Source of the DNA: Methylophaga sp.
GTDB lineage: Bacteria > Pseudomonadota > Gammaproteobacteria > Nitrosococcales > Methylophagaceae
DNA length: 64,000 nt
Assembly (NCBI GenBank): GCA_002733715.2
Contig: NVWQ02000053.1
Span: forward strand, 124,001-188,000
Direction: 5' to 3'
In this document: positions 59,905 through 64,000 of the stretch, piece by piece
How positions within the stretch are numbered: position 1 is the stretch's first letter
How the letters are laid out: the number at the start of each line of letters is the position of its first letter
Made by a program: the position numbers and the translations under genes
Notes under the pieces: model-generated
The model's database searches: none
What the model was told of the DNA's origin: nothing
Seen by the model: the letters and a program-made list of their open reading frames with translations, nothing else

Positions 59905-61164
59905 GTGTTGGATATTAAAAACTACATGCAAACAGTCGGTCAGCAAGCTAGAACTGCAAGCCGTGCATTATCGCGAGCGGGTACCAATGCAAAAAATGAA
60001 GCATTGCAGTTTATTGCTAATGAAATTAGAGCTGCCGCAGAGGTCTTAAAGCAGCAAAATGCATTAGATATGGAAGCAGGCAAAGCCAAAGGTTTAGATG
60101 CTGCGTTATTAGATCGTCTAGAGTTAACGGATGATCGTATTGAAGGCATGGCAGAAGGTTTGGAACAAATTGCGGCGTTGGCAGATCCTGTTGGCGAAAT
60201 CAGTGATATGAACTACCGTCCTTCTGGGATTCAATTAGGAAAAATGCGAGTGCCGCTTGGCGTGATTGGTATTATCTATGAATCGCGCCCTAATGTGACG
60301 GCGGATGCTGCAGGTTTATGCCTAAAATCGGGTAATGCAACAATATTACGTGGTGGTAGCGAAGCGATTCATTCAAACCAAGCGATTGCAAGCTGCATTC
60401 ATCGTGGTTTGGAACAAGCAGGTTTGCCAGCAACAGCAGTTCAAGTGATTGAAACAACAGATCGCGCGGCTGTGGGTGAGTTGATCACGATGACAGACTA
60501 TGTCGATGTCATCGTGCCTCGTGGTGGTAAAGGGTTGATTGAACGAATTAGCAACGATGCGCGAGTCCCTGTTATCAAACATCTTGATGGTATTTGCCAT
60601 GTGTATATTGATGGTGGTGCCGATTTAGATATGGCTGAAGAGATTGCCTTTAATGCTAAATGTCACCGTTATGGTGTGTGTAATGCAATGGAAACCTTAT
60701 TAGTTGATAGTGCAATTGCGGCAGATATTCTGCCACGCTTAGCAAAACGTTATGCGACAGAAAATGTCGAATTGCGTGGCTGTGAATTAACCCGAATTAT
60801 CCTCAGCGACATTAAAACCGCCACTGATGAAGATTGGGATACCGAATACCTAGCACCTATCTTATCAATTCGTATTGTTGAAGGCGTTGATGCGGCGATG
60901 GATCATATTCACAAACATAGTTCAGGTCATACTGAAACAATTGTGACAGAAGATTATGCACGTTCACGCCGATTCTTAGCTGAAGTTGATTCAAGTTCAG
61001 TAATGGTTAATGCATCCACCCGATTTGCCGATGGCTTTGAATATGGATTAGGTGCTGAAATTGGTATTTCTACCGATAAAATTCATGCGCGAGGCCCTGT
61101 TGGCTTAGAAGGTCTAACGTCGCAAAAATGGATTGTATTGGGCAGCGGTCAAGTTCGCGGATAA
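59905..61164 (+). CDS. proA: ProA, gamma-glutamyl phosphate reductase
   Basis: A 419-residue protein of standard length, starting at GTG 59905 with GGGAG at 59896-59900. [45 protein letters not shown] is the NADPH-binding part. The catalytic cysteine lies in [18 protein letters not shown], and [16 protein letters not shown] follows. Makes glutamate-5-semialdehyde in proline biosynthesis. proB is not next to it. nadD starts 3 bases downstream. Confidence 0.96.
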   Translation: MLDIKNYMQTVGQQARTASRALSRAGTNAKNEALQFIANEIRAAAEVLKQQNALDMEAGKAKGLDAALLDRLELTDDRIEGMAEGLEQIAALADPVGEISDMNYRPSGIQLGKMRVPLGVIGIIYESRPNVTADAAGLCLKSGNATILRGGSEAIHSNQAIASCIHRGLEQAGLPATAVQVIETTDRAAVGELITMTDYVDVIVPRGGKGLIERISNDARVPVIKHLDGICHVYIDGGADLDMAEEIAFNAKCHRYGVCNAMETLLVDSAIAADILPRLAKRYATENVELRGCELTRIILSDIKTATDEDWDTEYLAPILSIRIVEGVDAAMDHIHKHSSGHTETIVTEDYARSRRFLAEVDSSSVMVNASTRFADGFEYGLGAEIGISTDKIHARGPVGLEGLTSQKWIVLGSGQVRG

Positions 61165-61167
61165 ATA

Positions 61168-61797
61168 ATGGCAGAATCTATAGGCATTTTAGGGGGCACA
61201 TTTGATCCCGTTCACTTTGGACATTTAAGACCAGCATTGGATGTAGCTGATCAATTGGGTTTAGATCGCATTCATCTTATCCCTAGTGCACGCCCACCGC
61301 ACCGAGGAGAGCCACAAGCCACACCAGAACAACGCTTAACAATGCTGCAGCTGGCGGTAAAAAATAATCCACAATTTGTGGTGGATGATAGAGAGTTGCA
61401 TAGAGAGGGTAATTCATACACCATTGATACATTACTTAGTTTACGACAAGAATTCCCAAATAGTCCTTTATATTTGATGGTGGGCACAGATGCGTTTTCT
61501 TATATTCAAACATGGCACCGCTGGCAGGAATTATTGGATCTAGCGCATATCGTAGTGATGCAACGACCAGATGAAACATTAACAATGTCAGATGAAATGA
61601 CAAGTTGGTATCGACAGCATTTAGCAATTAATGGCGCCCCGACACAACTAGCAGGAAAAATTTGGCGAGTGAATGTGACACAACTAGCCATCTCAGCCAC
61701 AGAAATTCGAACCAAGATTGCACAAGGTTCAAATCCACAATATTTATTACCCGATGCGGTTATTCAATTAATTAGTATGTTGGGTTTGTATAAATGA
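61168..61797 (+). CDS. nadD: NadD, nicotinate-nucleotide adenylyltransferase
   Basis: A 209-residue nucleotidyltransferase: GILGGTFDPVHFGHLRPALD (the GxFDPxHxGH motif), IHLIPSARPPHR, SYTIDTLLSLRQEFP, LYLMVGTDAF, HRWQELLDLAHIVVMQRP and the C-terminal ISATEIRTKIAQG. Adenylates nicotinate mononucleotide in NAD synthesis. Co-transcribed with proA in this layout. Confidence 0.96.
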   Translation: MAESIGILGGTFDPVHFGHLRPALDVADQLGLDRIHLIPSARPPHRGEPQATPEQRLTMLQLAVKNNPQFVVDDRELHREGNSYTIDTLLSLRQEFPNSPLYLMVGTDAFSYIQTWHRWQELLDLAHIVVMQRPDETLTMSDEMTSWYRQHLAINGAPTQLAGKIWRVNVTQLAISATEIRTKIAQGSNPQYLLPDAVIQLISMLGLYK

Positions 61798-61845
61798 CTC
61801 ACCCACGCGAAAATCAACCGTCATTTACGAGATTAAAATAAAGTC

Positions 61846-61928
61846 GTCATTCCCGAGATCTTTTATCGGGAATCTACGGGCTGTTCAATTATCCATTATC
61901 GTTGGATTCCCGCTTTTGCGAGAATGAC
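61846..61928. repeat. Nested-hairpin dispersed repeat, copy 5 (downstream of nadD)
   Basis: GTCATTCCCGAGATCTTTTATCGGGAATC at the left and GTTGGATTCCCGCTTTTGCGAGAATGAC at the right. Near-identical to copy 4 in sequence and orientation, 3.2 kb away, which suggests a recent copying event or shared constraint. Confidence 0.88.
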
Positions 61929-61968
61929 GAAATAGTAATTTGGGTATAAACAATGGAATATATTTTTA

Positions 61969-62775
61969 ATGGATAACCTATTCTTCATAATATCAAAACT
62001 AGCATGGAGCTTGCTAAGCCCGACCAACCTTATTGTTGTATTAATGACGCTAGGCACAATTCAGTTATTACGTAATAAAATTAGTGCTGCCAAAAAAATA
62101 TTGATACCTACGGTGCTAGTAAGCTTAGTACTGCTTGCGTATCCAGTTAGTGACTATCTAATGCACCCACTGGAAACACGGTTTTCTAAACCAGAAATCT
62201 TACCTGAGACTATTGATGGCATTATAGTATTGGGTGGTGGTGAAAATTTAAAGATATCCATTGCTTGGAACACTGCTGAGATTGGAGGTGGTGGCGATCG
62301 ATTTATTGGCGCAGCAACATTAGCCAAGCACTACCCAAATACGCCGGTGATATTTTCTGGTGGCAGTGGCTTATTGCGATTTGATACCACCACGACTGGT
62401 GGTGATATTGCTCGTAAATTACTTATTGCTGTTGGCATCGATGAAGATAGATTAATCATCGAATCACAATCTCGAAATACCCATGAAAATTTTGTGTTAT
62501 TAAAAGATACACTGCCTAAGGTTGATGGCAGTTATCTTCTTATAACCTCAGCTTTCCACATGGCAAGATCAGTGGGCATTGCACGCCAACAAAATATTAA
62601 TGTGCTCCCTTATCCAGTAGATTATTACAGCAATAAATCCGAATTTAGGCAGTGGGATTTTAGTCTGCTTGAGCATCTACAAACATTAGAGCCGGCATGG
62701 AGAGAATGGATTGGACTAACGGTGTATTATTGGACGGGAAAAACATCGGAGTGGTTGCCCAAGCAGAATTTATGA
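61969..62775 (+). CDS. YdcF/ElyC-family membrane protein (DUF218)
   Basis: A 268-residue protein with two N-terminal membrane segments (about 1-25 and 36-58), then the DUF218 domain: IDGIIVLGGGENLKI, GDRFIGAATLAKHYPNTPVIFSGG, ESQSRNTHENFVLLKD and YLLITSAFHMARSVGIARQQ. ElyC is involved in peptidoglycan and lipid-carrier homeostasis in E. coli; SanA and YdcF are relatives. Which subfamily this belongs to is not resolved. It sits after the hairpin repeat downstream of nadD. Confidence 0.85.
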   Translation: MDNLFFIISKLAWSLLSPTNLIVVLMTLGTIQLLRNKISAAKKILIPTVLVSLVLLAYPVSDYLMHPLETRFSKPEILPETIDGIIVLGGGENLKISIAWNTAEIGGGGDRFIGAATLAKHYPNTPVIFSGGSGLLRFDTTTTGGDIARKLLIAVGIDEDRLIIESQSRNTHENFVLLKDTLPKVDGSYLLITSAFHMARSVGIARQQNINVLPYPVDYYSNKSEFRQWDFSLLEHLQTLEPAWREWIGLTVYYWTGKTSEWLPKQNL

Positions 62776-62786
62776 TAGGTAAGAAA

Positions 62787-62814
62787 AAGCCATAATAGTT
62801 TCCCATTATGGCTT
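62787..62814 (-). terminator. Terminator shared by the converging ElyC-like and CTERM genes
   Basis: AAGCCATAAT-N8-ATTATGGCTT, a perfect 10-bp stem. On the minus strand it is followed by T5C, fitting termination of the CTERM gene at 62838. On the plus strand the following bases are not T-rich. Confidence 0.7.
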
Positions 62815-62837
62815 GTGTTCAATTGGTTTTTATAAGA

Positions 62838-63455
62838 TTAAACAGTTGTAATTTTAGCCTTACGCCGTAAACCTAAAAAACCTAATAACGCAGGAGCAAA
62901 CATAAAGGCTGCTGCTGGGATAGGAACTGATGATACATTAATATTGATATTATCAAACTGGTGAAACCCTAAAAAAGAACTAGTTTGAATCCAAGATACG
63001 GATCGAGCTCCAAGAAAGCCTGCATCAAATAAAAAAGTTTCAGTGATTGACAAACTACTTGATACGAAGGTTTGTGAGTGTCCACCATCTCTCGTAAAGG
63101 TAACATTACCAAATGATGTACCATCTATTTTTGCCAAATCAATACTAAATAAATCAAAAATCCCCCCGCCGACCTTACTAAGCTGTGTAGTGCCACCTGG
63201 AGTATTATTAAACATTGCTGTTGAACCGGTGTAGCGGCTATCTAATGTGCCCAGAGAGTAGAAGCCATCCCAAGGACGGCTACCTAAATAGTCAAGTTGA
63301 AATCCATCTTCAATATACTTGTTACTTCCTACAGCAACACGAAAAGGACCATCTTGATTTCTCTCAAGTTGCTGGAAATCTATGACTGAAGCAAGTGTCG
63401 GAAAGGAGAAAAGAATAGCGATTGAGCTGACCAATATTAATATTGTTTTCATCAT
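62838..63455 (-). CDS. VPxPA-CTERM-type exported protein
   Basis: About 205 residues from ATG 63455 (GAGG at 63465-63468 upstream; a further upstream ATG adds only five residues). The signal peptide is ILILVSSIAILFSFPTLAS. The C terminus reads VSSVPIPAAAFMFAPALLGFLGLRRKAK: a VPxPA motif, a hydrophobic helix and an Arg/Lys cluster, the layout of PEP-CTERM-like sorting signals handled by exosortase/archaeosortase-type enzymes. The middle is a beta-rich secreted domain without known family. No exosortase gene is in the window. Confidence 0.83.
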   Translation of the reverse strand: MMKTILILVSSIAILFSFPTLASVIDFQQLERNQDGPFRVAVGSNKYIEDGFQLDYLGSRPWDGFYSLGTLDSRYTGSTAMFNNTPGGTTQLSKVGGGIFDLFSIDLAKIDGTSFGNVTFTRDGGHSQTFVSSSLSITETFLFDAGFLGARSVSWIQTSSFLGFHQFDNININVSSVPIPAAAFMFAPALLGFLGLRRKAKITTV

Positions 63456-63516
63456 TATGATGGACCTCATTTATAAGTTTTAGCGCGAATTAATTAAGAC
63501 TTTAACAATAAGTGGT

Positions 63517-63526
63517 GGGGGGGGGG
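63517..63526. repeat. G10 homopolymer in the region upstream of the CTERM gene
   Basis: Ten consecutive G residues, the longest such run in the window, 62 bases before the start of the CTERM gene (minus strand, so C10 in its reading direction). Such tracts can vary in length by slippage and alter promoter spacing. Confidence 0.9.
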
Positions 63527-63602
63527 AACCCCTAGAATTAGGGATATGGAGTTGTTTTAGAGCTTTTAATGTTGAGAATCCCTATTAATTAAGTGCTCGA
63601 GC

Positions 63603-63992
63603 TTAGTGTAAATTAGCCTCAAGTAGAACAAGAGAAGCAAACCAGCTTTGTGGATCTGATAGGCCCATTACCTTAGCTGGTTCACTGTTCTTTGATTGAA
63701 TAATCACATCTAATGCTTTGGGTGTGAGCGTACGTAATCTATCAACATTATATTGTTTAGCAATAACAGAAAATGTATCTGCAAATTCTTCACCATAGTT
63801 TGCTATTACAGCTAAAAAGCCATCGGTAGGAGAGCCGAGCAAGGCGGCTAGAAATTGACAGGCGGCCAGTCCTTCCTCAAATTGTTCGCCAGCACCGACT
63901 TCGATTAATTCTTGTTTAATCTTTGCTCGATCGAGATCTTGTTCTGTTAAATGAGCGTTGTCAGCCTGTTGTTGTAACATCTCTAAATCCAT
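63603..63992 (-). CDS. Unidentified 129-residue protein at the right edge
   Basis: An acidic, mostly helical protein: MLQQQADNAHLTEQDLDRAKIKQELIEVGAGEQFEEGLAACQFLAALLGSPTDGFLAVIANYGEEFADTF, ending PQSWFASLVLLEANLH. No family recognised and no membrane segment or signal. The ATG at 63992 has no clear ribosome site in the 8 bases left in the window, so the true start may lie further right. Confidence 0.5.
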   Translation of the reverse strand: MDLEMLQQQADNAHLTEQDLDRAKIKQELIEVGAGEQFEEGLAACQFLAALLGSPTDGFLAVIANYGEEFADTFSVIAKQYNVDRLRTLTPKALDVIIQSKNSEPAKVMGLSDPQSWFASLVLLEANLH

Positions 63993-64000
63993 TTTGATGG

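Overview
The window looks like a stretch of chromosome from a gammaproteobacterium of low to moderate GC. The housekeeping genes point that way: recC/recB/recD, comM, rep, ubiK, ppnP, rhlE, leuS-lptE-holA-proA-nadD, yjgR, ypfJ, chaA and yehS homologues. I cannot name the genus from sequence alone. No rRNA, tRNA, CRISPR array, complete insertion sequence or prophage was found.

Layout. 1-2.2 kb (minus): a RoxA-like c-type cytochrome running off the left edge, and an LCAT-like lipase. 2.3-17.2 kb (plus): the recC, recB and recD genes, with a six-gene block wedged between recC and recB. That block is a Phd/YefM-ParE type toxin-antitoxin pair, a small TOPRIM protein, an SMC-like ATPase, a probable kleisin and a probable kite subunit. 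All are co-directional and translationally overlapped, and the last overlaps recB. This is a Wadjet/MksBEFG-like plasmid-defence or condensin module placed inside the operon for the main double-strand-break nuclease, and it is the main discovery candidate. A second toxin-antitoxin pair follows recD (17.4-17.9 kb).

17.9-25.3 kb: YjgR-type ATPase, two methyltransferases, a secreted LEA-like repeat protein, a YbaK-type deacylase coupled to a GGDEF protein, a ChaA exchanger, a YpfJ peptidase, and a membrane-anchored LuxR-type regulator facing palindromic operator-like sequences. 25.4-31.9 kb: a heavy-metal RND efflux operon (cytochrome b561, adaptor, CzcA/CusA pump, DUF3240, TolC-like). 32-38.9 kb: a large DUF2339 membrane protein, then an accessory-looking surface cluster with two pilin-like proteins (one fused to DUF2914-like and ankyrin domains) and three small membrane proteins. 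38.9-46.6 kb: ubiK, ppnP, comM, rep, a DUF1186 protein whose SEC-C tail is frame-shifted off, a TerB-like protein, an orphan encapsulin-type ferritin, and rhlE.

46.6-51.3 kb (minus): a decayed metY, YehS, a small membrane protein, a fatty-acid hydroxylase-like protein, a cytochrome c5 and a medium-chain dehydrogenase. 51.4-53.8 kb: a bufferin-type RiPP operon (two Cys-rich precursors, DUF692 modification enzyme, DUF2063 partner). 53.9-55.1 kb: two minus-strand genes with integron gene-cassette ends, one with a clear attC site, and no integrase in view. 55.5-61.8 kb: leuS, lptE, holA, proA, nadD. 61.9-64 kb: a YdcF/ElyC-like protein, a VPxPA-CTERM protein and an unidentified protein.

Five copies of a nested-hairpin repeat (GTCATTC ... 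GAATGAC) sit in intergenic gaps across the window. Functional themes that may be linked are DNA break repair and defence against foreign DNA, and metal handling (RND efflux, bufferins, ferritin-like protein).
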